From: Entonaema liquescens
Taxonomy: Eukaryota; Ascomycota; Sordariomycetes; Xylariales; Xylariaceae
Assembly (NCBI GenBank): GCA_902805475.1
Contig: CADCSX010000027.1
Coordinates: 1-25,894, forward strand
Length of the DNA: 25,894 nucleotides
Direction of reading: 5' to 3'
The first letter of the stretch is position 1; each line of letters begins with the position of its first letter. Of this stretch, positions 1 through 10,349 are shown one piece after another. A program made the position numbers and the translations under genes. A model generated the notes under the pieces. The model was not told the origin of the DNA. It made no database searches and saw only the letters and a program-made list of their open reading frames with translations.

Positions 1-207
1 TTCGGGGTGAGTTTCAACGGTCTATACAAGCCTATCGAGCACCGCAGTTCGCCAACCCTGCGCCTCTCAGGCTCTCCGCTTTCGCCTTAACGACATTCGT
101 CCTATCTCTCGTTAACGTCAATGCGCGTATAGCGTCGCTGTCTGAACATCGCCTTGACGCTTGCATATGGATATGGTGGTCTGGTACAGTTGCTGGCTGG
201 CATAGCG

Positions 208-288
208 GTAGTAATAGCAATGCGACGGCATTGGATACGTCACATCTCGTTATTCCCATATCGTGACTCTCGCTAACTGGTTATAAAG
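208..288 (+). other. Probable spliceosomal intron 1 of the transporter gene
   Basis: Coding similarity stops after LLAG (about 201) and resumes as Glu-Met-Ala from 290; family members have Met-Trp-Glu here. A GTAGTA donor at 208, a consensus GCTAAC branch site at 272-277 and an AAAG acceptor ending at 288 delimit about 81 bp. The branch-to-acceptor distance of about 11 bases is normal for filamentous fungi. The AAG acceptor is weaker than the usual YAG, and the bases just before the donor (ATAGCG where ATGTG would fit Met-Trp) look disturbed, so each edge could be off by a few bases. Confidence 0.6.
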
Positions 289-666
289 GGAGATGGCCAT
301 AAGCAACTTTTCGGTGCCACTGCCCTATCGTCATACGGTGGTTTCTGGATTTCATATGCTATCGCCCTTACGGGCTTCCAGGCCTTAACCAAACGATGCC
401 GCCGATGAAGCATCCGTGCTTGGTTTCTTCTTGACGGGCTGGTTTATCTTCACCTTCATCACTGCTCTTGTGCACCTTGCGATCTACTGTTATTCTTCCT
501 CTATTCTTTTACGCTCGACCTCCTTCCTCATGTTAGCCTGCGGCAGATTCGCAAGTCAATGGCGCGACCAACGCAGCGGGAGGCTGGCGCAAGCGGGTGG
601 TGGGTTCGGTCTGGTGGCCGCATTCCTCGCCTGGTACAACGCGTTCGCCGGTATTGCCGACTCGAG

Positions 667-722
667 GTATGTATCCAATCGCAGCTGTTTGTTGTATAGA
701 ACTATAGCTAACCTTGTCTCAG
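667..722 (+). other. Spliceosomal intron 2 of the transporter gene (phase 2)
   Basis: GTATGT donor at 667-672, GCTAAC branch site at 707-712 and TCTCAG acceptor ending at 722. Removing the 56 bases joins AG (665-666) to C723 as a Ser codon and restores the conserved family run Asp-Ser-Ser-Asn-Ser-Phe-Phe followed by Pro-Val-x-His-Phe-Pro-Trp. Reading through the intron instead gives an unrelated tail up to 895. All three signals are consensus for filamentous ascomycetes and confirm the + strand. Confidence 0.92.
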
Positions 723-831
723 CAACTCCTTCTTTATCATCCCCGTCTTCCACTTCCCCTGGTCTGAGAAGGACGCCAAGTCCGTGCCGAAAAGACCGAA
801 ACGTGAACGGCGTAAGCCTGAGAAAGGTTGA

Positions 832-1571
832 AGAGCTGTTTTGGATGATAATATTTCATTGGTCTGCGTCAAACGGGTTATTCTCTTGGTGTTGATAAAT
901 AAGTTTTAAGAGGGTTGCAATATCACCACAGGATTAGTGGTATAAAATGCAATGGTCAGGGGTAATATCTTAAGTTACAATACATGTTGTTACAGAGTAT
1001 AGCATTGTATACATTTAATTGATACGTATAAATGTTGAGGAAAAGTATATACAGGCCATTAGAGACCTTATAATTGAGATAATAATGAAAGCAAGCTAAG
1101 AGATAAAAATACCAAATTTCAGGTTCACCATTGCGTCAGAAGGTATGCTTAGTAGATGATGATGTAGTGAGGTAAGTAACGAAACCTTATAAATCCGGCC
1201 CTGTCGACTTTGGGCATAGAGAGGCGTCCCAAGGATGGTTCACACCGGAAGAAATGAGTCTTGATGCCAGGATAAACCCATCCAGCAGTGAGAATGTATC
1301 AACACTTACAAACCCGCTTGTCAACCTAACCCGACCTAGTTACAACTTGATTTTCCGAGGGGTTGAAAGTACTTAGCATTACTACGAAACACAAATCTTG
1401 ACTGTTGTGAAGGACTAACCAAGTCTCAGTCAAACTTGACATATAACTATGCTTTACAGGTTTATGCCGGGCTTTAGAATAAGATAATTCAAAAATGAGA
1501 AAAAAAGGTCCTTAATGCACGAAGGATTAACAGTTATTTAAATGTTTTAACGTAAGTTAATATAATAGCTG
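832..1571. other. Intergenic DNA between the transporter gene and the A+T block; no gene seen
   Basis: About 740 bases of ordinary mixed composition (roughly 35-40% GC by eye, richest around 1190-1470). It presumably carries the 3' untranslated region and terminator of the transporter. I see no convincing ORF, intron signals, tRNA or tandem repeat on either strand. From about 1480 the sequence becomes more A+T-rich, and the last G/C cluster is AGCTG at 1567-1571. After that the composition collapses to A+T within a few bases. Confidence 0.7.
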
Positions 1572-1964
1572 TTTAAAAAAAATTATTTTATATTAAATAT
1601 AAAGTAAAAAAATATAAATATAAAATAAAAAAATTTTTATTAAAAATAATTTTTTAAATTTAATATATTAATAAAATTTTAATTTTAATGTATTATATAT
1701 TAATTTTTATATTAATTTTTAATTTAATAATTATATATTAATTTTATATTAAATTTAATTTTATAAAAATAAATAATAATTTTATAAATAAAATAAAAAT
1801 AAAAATTTTAAAAATTATAATATTATTAAAAAAAAATTTTAAATTTTTAATTTTATAATATAATATTATAAAAATTAATAATAATTTATAAAAAATTATA
1901 ATATTTAAAAATTTTAATAATTTTATATTATAATTATAATAAATATATTATTTAAAAATGTTAA

Positions 1965-2170
1965 TATTAATATTAAATTATATTTATATATTTATAAAAT
2001 TAAATTTAATATAAAATTTAATATATAATTATTAATTAAATTTAATAAATTTTAATTTATTAAATTTTAAAAAAAAAAATATTTTAATTTTATTTTATAA
2101 AATTATTTTATATTTAATAATTTTTATTTAATTTATTTTTTTAATATATTTAATAATATAAAAATAATTA
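1965..2170 (+). repeat. Dispersed A/T repeat, copy D of the y segment
   Basis: This stretch shares a long ordered series of A/T words with 10990-11175, including TTTATAAAATTAAATTT, TTTAATATATAATTA, TTTAATAAATTTTAATTTAT and the shared ending TTAATAATATAAAAATAAT. Partial copies occur near 11567-11740 and 12430-12530, all in the same orientation. In a two-letter background chance similarity is high, but the order and spacing over about 200 bases argue for common descent. It could be a fragment of an LTR or of another transposon. Confidence 0.45.
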
Positions 2171-4341
2171 ATTTTAAAAATAAATTTATTTTATAAATAA
2201 TTAATTTTTAATAAATTATTTATTTTAAATATTTATTTATTTAAATTTTTAAAAATAAAAATTTAATTTATTTAAAAAATATATTTTAAATATATTATTT
2301 TAATAATTTTTATTTTTAAAATATTAAATATATATTTTTTTATATAAATAAAATAATTTAATAAATATTTTTTAAATTTTAATTTATAATAATTTATTTT
2401 TATTTAATAAATTTATAATAATTTATTAATAATTTATAATTCGAAAATTTTTTAATTTTTTTAATTAAAATTTTTATTTATTTTTTCTTTAATTATATTT
2501 TTAATTATTTTTTTAAAAATAATATTATATTTTTTATTAAATATTAATTTTTTTTAATATATTATTTTTTAAAAAAAATTATATTTTATTTATTAAAAAT
2601 TATTTTTTATTAAATATATTTTTTATTATATTTATAAATTTTTTAATTTATAATTTATATTATTTTATTTAAAATTATAAATTATTAAATTATTTTTATT
2701 TTTAAATATTTAATAATTTTAATATATTAATTATTATTATATAATAATATTTTTATATAAAAATTTATATTAATTTAAATTTATAAAATTTTTAATAAAT
2801 AAATTTATATTATAATATTTATAATATTATTTTTTTAAATTTTAAAAAATAATATTAAATTTTATTTTATTTAATAAATAATTTATATTTAAAATTTAAA
2901 TTAAAAATTATTTATTAAATAATTTATTAATTTATTTTAAATTAAATATAAAATTTTAATAATTAATTTTTATATTTAATTATATAAAAAATAAATTAAA
3001 ATAAAAAATTAAAAAATAATTTAACATATTTTATAAAAATAAAATTATTTTTAATTTTAAATTTTTATTAAATTAAATAAAATTATTTAAAATTTAAATT
3101 ATTTTTTATAAAAATAAAAAAATTAATTATTTTTAAATTAAATTAAAATTTTATTTATTTAATAAAAAAATATTTATTATTATATTTTTTAATTTTTAAA
3201 TAATTTAAATATTTTAATAAATATATTAAATTTAAATTAAAATAAAATAAATTTTATAATTTATTTATTTTAAATATTTTTTTAATAAATTTAATTTAAT
3301 TAATATTTTATATTAAAATCTTTATAAATTTTTTAAAATATTTAAAATATTTTTTTTTAATAAATTATTTTTTATTTTTTTTATTTATTTTATAAATTTT
3401 ATTTAAATTAATTTAATAAATATAATTTAAATTTATTTTATTAATTAAATAATATTATTATTATAATTTATTTATATTATAAAATAAAATATTTATAATT
3501 TTATATAAAATATTAATAATATAATTTATAAAATTTTTTAAAAATAATAATAATATATTTAATTTAAATATTAAAATTTTATTAAATTAATTATTTTTAT
3601 TTAAATGTTATTAAATTTTATAAATTTAAAAATTATATAATTATCTTTAATAATATATATTAATAAAATATATTTATTTATTAATTTTATTATATAATAA
3701 TAATAATTTAATTAAATAAATTATTTTTTAAAATAATTTATATAATTTTTATAAATAATATTTAAATATAATAAATTATTTATTTAATAAAAAATAAAAA
3801 TTATTATAATAATTAATTTAAAATATATATTAATTTTATTATTAATAAATTTAAAATTAATTTAATAAATATAAATAATTATATAAATTATGATTTATAA
3901 TTATATTTATTTAATTAAAATATATTTATTATTTAATAAATAATATAATTTTTTATAATATAAATTTATAATAATAAATTAATTTATTTTTTAATTTTAA
4001 TAAATTATAAAATAAATATTTTTAAATAAATATTTTAATTATATTAAAAAAAATAAATAAAATTTATAAAATAATATTATAATAAAAAATTATATATTTA
4101 ATTTATTTTAATTATATTTTTATTTTATTAATTATTTTAATTATATTAATTATTTTTTATATTAAGTTTTTTATTATTTTTAAATTATTTAAAATTATTA
4201 TTAATTAATTTATATTAAAAAATAAAAAAATATTAATTAAAATTAAATTATAATAATTAAAATTAAAAAAATATAATTATAAAAATAAATAATTATAAAA
4301 ATTAATAATTTTTATTAATTAAAAAATAATAAAATTATTTA

Positions 4342-4454
4342 AATTATTATAAAAATTATTATAAAATTATTATAAAATTATTATAAAATTATTATAAAAA
4401 TTATTATAAAATTATTATAAAAATTATTATAAAATTATTATAAAATTATTATAA
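4342..4454. repeat. Tandem repeat, about 11 copies of a 10-11 base unit
   Basis: The unit AAATTATTAT or AAAATTATTAT repeats about eleven times with only the length of the A-run varying (3, 4 or 5 A). No G or C is present. Length variation confined to the A-run is typical of replication slippage, and also of homopolymer miscalls in long reads. Confidence 0.8.
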
Positions 4455-7415
4455 TTTAAATAATAATTTTATAAATATATTTATTATAAATAATAATTAT
4501 TTTAATAAATATATTATTAATAAGTATATTAATTATTTTATTAATAATTATTTTAATATTTAATATAAAATATTTATAAATATTAATAATTAAATAAAAA
4601 TTAATAAAATAATAAATAAATTTAAAAATTATATTATAATAAAAAAAATAATTAATAAAATTATAAAAATTATATATAAAAATAAATAAAAATAAATAAA
4701 TTAAAAAATTAATATAATTAATAATTATTTTTTTTTTTATATATAAATATTTTTTAATAAAAATTTATTAAATTTATTTTAAATAAAATAATTTAAATTT
4801 TAATTTATTAAAATTATTATAATATTTTAATATTAAATTATTTTATTTATATATAATTTTATTATAAAATTTAAAAAAAAAAATTTTATATTATAAAAAA
4901 AAAATATTTTATAAAATATTAATAAATTTATTTTTATAAAAATAAAATTTTAATTTTATTATAATTTAATTTAAATAAAATTATTTAAAATATAAATTTT
5001 ATAATTTATATATATTTTAATTAAATATTATTTTAAAATATATAAAATTAATTATAATTTATATTAATATAAAATATTTATATTTTAATTAATTATTTAT
5101 AATTAAAAATTTATTTTTTATATATAAATTATTAATATATTATTTATTTTATAAAAATATAATTAAAAAAATTTTATTATATAAAAAATATTTTTTAATT
5201 AAATTTAAAAATAATTATAATTAAATATAAATAATAAGTTAATTTATTATTAAAATATTAATAATTTATAATAATAATTTTTAATTAAATATTTTTTAAT
5301 ATATTTTTTTTTTTAAATATATTATAAATATTTAATATTTAAATTAAATTTTAATTATAAATTTTATAATTAATTAATTATATTAATAATAATTATTTAT
5401 AAAAATAAATTTTATTTATTAATAAATTTTAATTTAAATTAATATAATAATATTATTTAAAATAATAATATAATTTTAATTTTTATATAAATTTATTAAA
5501 AATAATTTAAAAATTTTAATTAAAATTATATATTTATTATTAAAATTAATAATTTATTTAATATTTTATTTTTTTAAAAAGAAAATAATATTTTTTTTTA
5601 AATTTTATAAATAAATTAATTTATATTAAATAAAATAAAAATTTAATTATTAAAATTATTATAATAAAAATATTTTATTATTATTTAAAAAAATAATTTT
5701 ATATAAATAATATAATTATTATAAAAATATTATTAATAATTATTAAATAATAAAAAAATTTTAAATTTAAATAATATTATTTATATAATATTTAAAAATA
5801 AATATTAAATAATATTTAATTAATTATTAAAAATAATAAATTTTAAATAAAATTATTTTTTAAAAATTTAATAATTAAAAAATATAATTTTTATAAATAA
5901 AAATAAAATATATATTTATTTTAAAATTTTATATTAATTTTTAAAATAAATTTAATATTTAATTAATAATTATAATATTTAAAATAAATTAAATTTTATT
6001 AAAATAATTAATAAAAATAAATATAAATTTATTTTATAAAAATTAATAAAATTAAATTTAATTTTATTAAATTTTATAAATTTAATATAAAATAATAAAA
6101 AATAATAAATAAAATTTTTAATAATATATAAAATAATAAATTTAAATATATAAAATAATTTTTATTATTTAATTATATTATTTTATAATATATTATATAA
6201 TTAATAATATTTTAAAAAATATATTATAATTAATTTATAATTATTTAATAAAATAATAATTTAAATATATATTTTTATTAATATAAAAATTATAATTAAT
6301 AAATTTTAAAATTATATTATATTATAATTATAAATAAATTTAAATTTTTTATTAATTAATTATTTATAAAATTATTAAATAAAATAATATTATTTTTTAT
6401 AAAATTTAAAATATTTAATATTATATAAATAAATTATTAAAATAATTAAATTAAATTTAAAATATATAAATAAAAATTAAAACTTTATAAATAATTTTAT
6501 AATAATATATATTAATAATATTATTATTTATTTTAAAATATTAAAAAAATATTTAAAATATTTAATTTTAATTTTTAATTATTTTAAAATTTTAATTTAT
6601 TTATTAAAATTAAATAAATTTTTAAATATTTTATAATTTATTTTTAAATATTTATTAAATAATTTAAATATATTATTAATAAATAATTATATAAAAATTT
6701 TTTTAAAAATTAAATTTTATTTATAATAATAAATTAAATATATATTAAATTTAATAAATTTTTTTAAAAAATTTATTTTATAATATTAATAAAAATTAAT
6801 AATTTTATAAAAAAAAAAATAAATTATTTAAAATATATAATAAAAGATTTATTAAAATAATTTAAAATATAAAAATAATAAAATTAATTAAATTATTTTA
6901 ATAAATAAAAAAATTTTTTTAAAATTTAATTAAAAATTTAAATTTTTAATTATTTTATTTATTAAAATATAAAAAATATTTTTAAAATTAAATATTTTAA
7001 ATAAAAAAATTTTATTATAATAATATTTTATAATAAAATAAAATAATTTAAAATTAATTATAAATTTTATTAAATTTATATAATATTTAATAAAATATTA
7101 ATTAAAATAAAATATTAATATTAAATAATAAAATTAAAATAATTATTTAATTTAAATTTATAAATAATTTTAAATTAATATTTAATTTATTTATATAATA
7201 TTATAATTTTTATAAATTATAAAATTATATGAAATATAATTAATTAAATAATTTTAAAATTTATAGATTTAATAAAATTTAATTTATATTTAATAGTAAC
7301 TTTAATATATTTATTTTAAGTTTATTTAAATATTTAATATATATTAAATTATATTAATTTAATATTAAATATTTTATTTAAATTATTTACGTACAATAAT
7401 ATAAAAGATATAATA

Positions 7416-7516
7416 AAAATTATAAATTAATTTAAAAATTATAAATTAATTTAAAAATTATAAATTAATTTAAAAATTATAAATTAATTTAAAAATTATA
7501 AATTAATTTAAAAATT
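7416..7516. repeat. 19-base tandem repeat, five copies
   Basis: The unit TATAAATTAATTTAAAAAT starts at 7421, 7440, 7459, 7478 and 7497 with no differences between copies. It lies just upstream of the integrase-coding register of the retroelement relic, where an RNase H-to-integrase linker would be expected. Because 19 is not a multiple of three it is unlikely to descend from a coding repeat. Perfect identity inside a mutated relic suggests expansion after the RIP damage. Confidence 0.9.
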
Positions 7517-7560
7517 AATTAAATAATATAATTAAAAATTTTAATTATATAATTAAAATA

Positions 7561-8760
7561 ATAATAATTTTATTAAATAAAATAAAAATAAAAATAATTA
7601 TTAATTATATACGTAACAAAAAATTAATTAAAATTATTAAAAAACTTATAAATAAATTAATTACAAAAAAATTTATTAAAAATTTTTATTATTAATTAAA
7701 CAACAATAATTTATTATATATAACAGAAAAAGATAATATTAAACGTTTTTATATTTTTAATAATTATATTTTTATAATATTTAAAATAATATATAACTTT
7801 AAATATTATTTCGGTTCAAAAAAAATAATTTATAATTTAAACAATTTCAATATTAACCATTTATCCAAAAAACTAATTAATTATTTTATTTATTACCTTA
7901 AATATAAAATAAATTAAATAAATTAATATTAAATATTAAACAAATTTAAATTAATTTATAAATTATTTTAACCATTTTATATAATTATAATAAACTTTAT
8001 AATTAATTTATTAAAAACTTTTATAACAAACATAATTTAATAAATAATTAACCTTAAAAAAACTAATATTATATTAATAATAACATATAAATTTAATAAA
8101 AAATTATTAATTATATTTAAATATATAAAATATATAATAAAAAATTAAACTTATATTTTTTATATTATATTAATATTAATAAATTAAGATTTACTTGCAA
8201 AAATTATATTAAATAAAAATTTTAAATTTATATTAAATTTGTAACAATTTTTATAAAAAAATTATAATATTATATTAATAATATTTATAAATTATTACTT
8301 ATAAATAAATAAATAAAATAAAAAATAAAATTAAAATATTAAAATTATTATTAAATATTATATTATTATTAAACCAAATATTATATAAATATATATTATT
8401 TTAATTTTTTAATATAATTTAAATAATGCAAAATTTTCGGTATTAAGAAAATTGTTAAATAAAGTAATTTTTAATTTTAAAGTTAAATTATTTTTATTAA
8501 TTTTTAAAATCCTAAAAAAATTTCTTAATTTTGAAATTTAGAAAAAAATTTACTAATAAAAAATTAAAATAACAATTAATTACGCCGCAATAAAAGCTAA
8601 AATAAAATATAATAAAAATCGAAATCCTTAAATTTTTAAAATAAGAAATAAGATTTACTTTCGTTTTCATAAAAATTATTATTTATTAAAAAAACTAAAT
8701 CAAAAATAATTTTATAAAAATAATTTTTATTATTATAAAAAATTAAAATATTATTTATAA
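7561..8760 (+). pseudogene. Ty3/gypsy pol relic: integrase (HHCC, D-D35-E) and C-terminal region, RIP-inactivated
   Basis: One register (codons starting at 7561, 7741 and so on) is followed for about 1.2 kb with no indel. The zinc-binding module lies at about 7723-7914. It starts ITEKDNIKRFYI, then YNFKYYFG where the family has His-Asp-x-x-x-His-Phe-Gly, then INHLSKKL, and YLKYK where the family has Cys-Pro-x-Cys. The catalytic core starts at 7972 as PFY.....NFI, where the family has Pro-Phe-His....Asp-Phe-Ile. The first Asp codon is AAC at 7993-7995 and the second is AAT at 8212-8214, in LAKIILNKNFKF (family Ile-Ile-Ser-Asp-Arg-Asp). The Glu codon is AAA at 8320-8322 in a YHPQTDGQSER-like stretch. 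Asp2 to Glu is 36 codons, exactly D35E. The tail holds NLNNAKFSVL, KVIFNFKVK, NYAAIKAKIKYNKNR and IYFRFHKNYYLLKKLNQ (8413-8706), matching fungal gypsy elements as I know them. Every implied change (D to N, E to K, H to Y, C to Y, P to L, Q to stop) is a C-to-T or G-to-A transition. Similarity fades after about 8760, so a chromodomain cannot be confirmed. Confidence 0.87.
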
Positions 8761-8910
8761 ATTAAATTTTTTAAAATATTAATATATTTATAAAATTATA
8801 TTAATTATTATAATTAATAATTTAAAAAAATATTTTTATTAAAAAAATAAAATTTAAAAATTTTTATTAAAAAATATAAATATTATATTTTTTTTAAAAT
8901 TAAAACTTTT

Positions 8911-10349
8911 AAAAAAATATAAAATAAAATTAAAAAATAAAATTAATAATTAAATATTTAATATTAAAAAAATATAATTTAAAAAATAATTAATAATATT
9001 TTAAAATTTATTTATAAAAAATTTAATTAATAAAATAATTTAATTAAAAATATAAAAATTTAAAAATTAAATAAATAATTTTTTTTTAATAATAAAATTA
9101 ATATATTAAAATATAATAAATTAAAAATTAATTTATTTTATATTAAAAATAATTAAAAATTTAATTATTTATATAAATATAATATATTTTATAATTTTAA
9201 AATATTATAATAAATAATTTTAAATATATTTAATTTATTTTATTATATTAAATAATAATATTAAATTATTTTAAAATTTAAATTATAATTTTTATAATAT
9301 TTAATAAATATAATTATAAATATTAAAATTTTAAATAATTATTTATTATAATTTTTTATTAAATTTTATAATTAATAATTTTATTATTTAATTTATTTAA
9401 TTATTTTTAAAAATAAATAATTTAATATAATTTAATTAAATTATAAATAATTAATTATTTTATAATATAATTTTTAAAATTTTTATAATATTTAATTTAA
9501 AAATTTTAATAATTAAAATAATTATAAGTTATAATATTATATAAATAAAATTAATTTAATTTTTTAAAATAAATTTAAAATTATAATAAAATATATTTAT
9601 AATAATATAAAAATAATAAAATTTTAATAAAAATTATATATAAATAAATAAAATATTAATAAATTATTTTTATAATATAATAAAAAAATATTTATATAAA
9701 AAAAATATAAAATATATAAAATAAATTATTTAATTTTAAATAATATTTAATTAATTTTAATATTAATTATTAATAAAATTTAAAAATATTAAAAATATAT
9801 TTTATTATTTTATAAATTTTATTTAAAATATAATTTATTTAAAATAATTAAATTTTAAATTTAATTAAAATAATTAATAATTATTTAAAACTTTATATAT
9901 TAATAAATAAATATTTTTAATTAATATAAAATAATATAAAATTATAAATAATTATTAATTTAATATTATAATTATTTTTATAATATTAAAATAAATAATA
10001 AAATTTTATAAATATATAAAATATAAAAAAAATAAAAATTTAATATATTATTAAATTAAATTAAATATTTTTAATAATAAATTAATTTTATTAAAATTTA
10101 TTATTTTTAAAATTTAAAAATTTTATTTTTAAATAAATTATTTTAAAATTTTAAAAAATATAAATTTTATAAATTTATTTAAAATATTATTAAATAAAAT
10201 AATATTTATAAATTAAAATTTAAAATTTTAAAATAATAATTATATTTATAAAATTAAAATAAATTAAAAAAAATAATATTAATTATATAAAATAAATAAA
10301 AAAAAATAATAATAATAATATTTTATAAATTAATAAAATTTATATAAAT
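8911..10349. repeat. Near-pure A+T DNA between the retroelement relic and the direct-repeat cluster
   Basis: Only a couple of G/C bases are seen (for example G at 9537 and C near 9891). It is non-coding in all frames. If the pol relic belonged to a complete element, its 3' end and right LTR would be expected in the first part of this segment, but saturation has erased anything recognisable. A short (AAT)n run occurs near 10306-10320. Confidence 0.65.

Larger units (their letters stand above)
1..831 (+). pseudogene. GPR1/FUN34/YaaH (AceTr) acetate/ammonium transporter, 3' part, with many frameshifts
   Basis: Plasma-membrane transporter of the fungal Ady2/Ato/AcpA/AlcS type, a six-helix family that moves acetate with protons and is implicated in ammonium export. 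The conserved pieces occur in family order: a FNGLYKPIEHR-like lead-in (16-45), FANPAPLRLSAFALTTF (48-98; the family signature is NPAPLGL, here with Arg for Gly), YGYGGLVQLLAG (about 166-201), GATALSSYGGFWISYAI (313-363), LGFFLTGWFIFTF (419-457), LCTLRSTV (468-491), FLMLACGRFA (524-553), GGGFGLVAAFLAWYNAFAGIAD (596-661), then after the second intron NSFFIIPVFHFPWS and a Lys/Arg-rich tail ending at TGA 829-831. The N-terminus lies before the window. The pieces sit in different frames: about -1 near 46, +1 between 120 and 145, -1 near 308, +1 near 385, +1 near 463, +1 in the T-run at 507-510, +1 or -2 at 523, +1 at 557, -1 near 580. Protein similarity stays high between shifts and there is no excess of C-to-T change, so these are recent indels or base-calling errors, not RIP. 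Family assignment is confident; substrate and coding status are not. Confidence 0.88.
1572..7190. repeat. Near-pure A+T block, left arm (hyper-RIPed repeat DNA)
   Basis: About 5.6 kb in which I count only around fifteen G or C bases, i.e. over 99% A+T. Stops occur in every frame at very short spacing, so nothing here can code for protein. Local structure is limited to homopolymer runs and short A/T tandem repeats (notably 4342-4454) plus a roughly 200-base segment near 1965-2170 that resembles sequence at 10990-11175. The block is best explained as repeat DNA repeatedly mutated by RIP, because the less damaged relic inside the same block (7561-8900) shows exactly that mutation type. Which elements formed this arm cannot be read any more. 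Confidence 0.75.
7200..8910 (+). mobile_element. Ty3/gypsy LTR-retrotransposon relic, less completely RIPed island
   Basis: The only part of the A+T block with appreciable G+C (a few percent, about 7231-8701). From 7561 to about 8760 it keeps one frame that reads as the integrase and C-terminal part of a fungal Ty3/gypsy polyprotein; details are given in the pol entry. The reverse transcriptase and RNase H that should lie upstream fall in near-pure A+T sequence before about 7200 and I cannot recognise them. No LTR, primer-binding site or polypurine tract can be assigned, so the true ends are unknown. Residual composition is strand-asymmetric: by hand count about 38 C and 9 G on the + strand across 7561-8400, but nearly balanced (about 20 and 16) in 8401-8701. 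The higher G+C suggests a later insertion, or fewer RIP cycles, than the surroundings. Confidence 0.82.

Noticed and set aside
32..259. Minus-strand ORF of 75 codons
   Set aside because: Lies opposite recognisable transporter exon sequence and intron 1, and shows no motif of its own.
556..753. Minus-strand ORF of 65 codons
   Set aside because: Shadow of the transporter C-terminal exon and intron 2, which are clearly on the + strand.
416..895. Continuous + strand ORF of 159 codons
   Set aside because: Not a gene by itself. It joins one transporter frame with a read-through of intron 2 and a non-homologous tail, and its middle (about 468-523) is out of the conserved frame.
1325..1332. CCTAACCC, resembling the fungal telomere repeat
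   Set aside because: A single 8-base match with no tandem copies is expected by chance, so it is no evidence for a chromosome end.
1386..1450. Short hairpin (GACT/AGTC) and TTGACA/TATAAC-like words near 1412-1448
   Set aside because: The stem is only four base pairs, and bacterial promoter-like words have no meaning in this fungal context.
4342..4454. CRISPR-like regular repeat array (also 7416-7516 and 16328-16448)
   Set aside because: Units are directly adjacent with no unique spacers, are pure A/T, and sit in a eukaryotic heterochromatin block.
5000..7200. Reverse transcriptase and RNase H of the same element
   Set aside because: Expected by gene order, but with almost no G/C left any protein resemblance is within chance; no motif such as YxDD can be placed.
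8821..8940. Possible chromodomain downstream of the integrase tail
   Set aside because: The frame continues but nearly all codons are A/T-only and many residues fit any template. No aromatic-cage pattern can be claimed.
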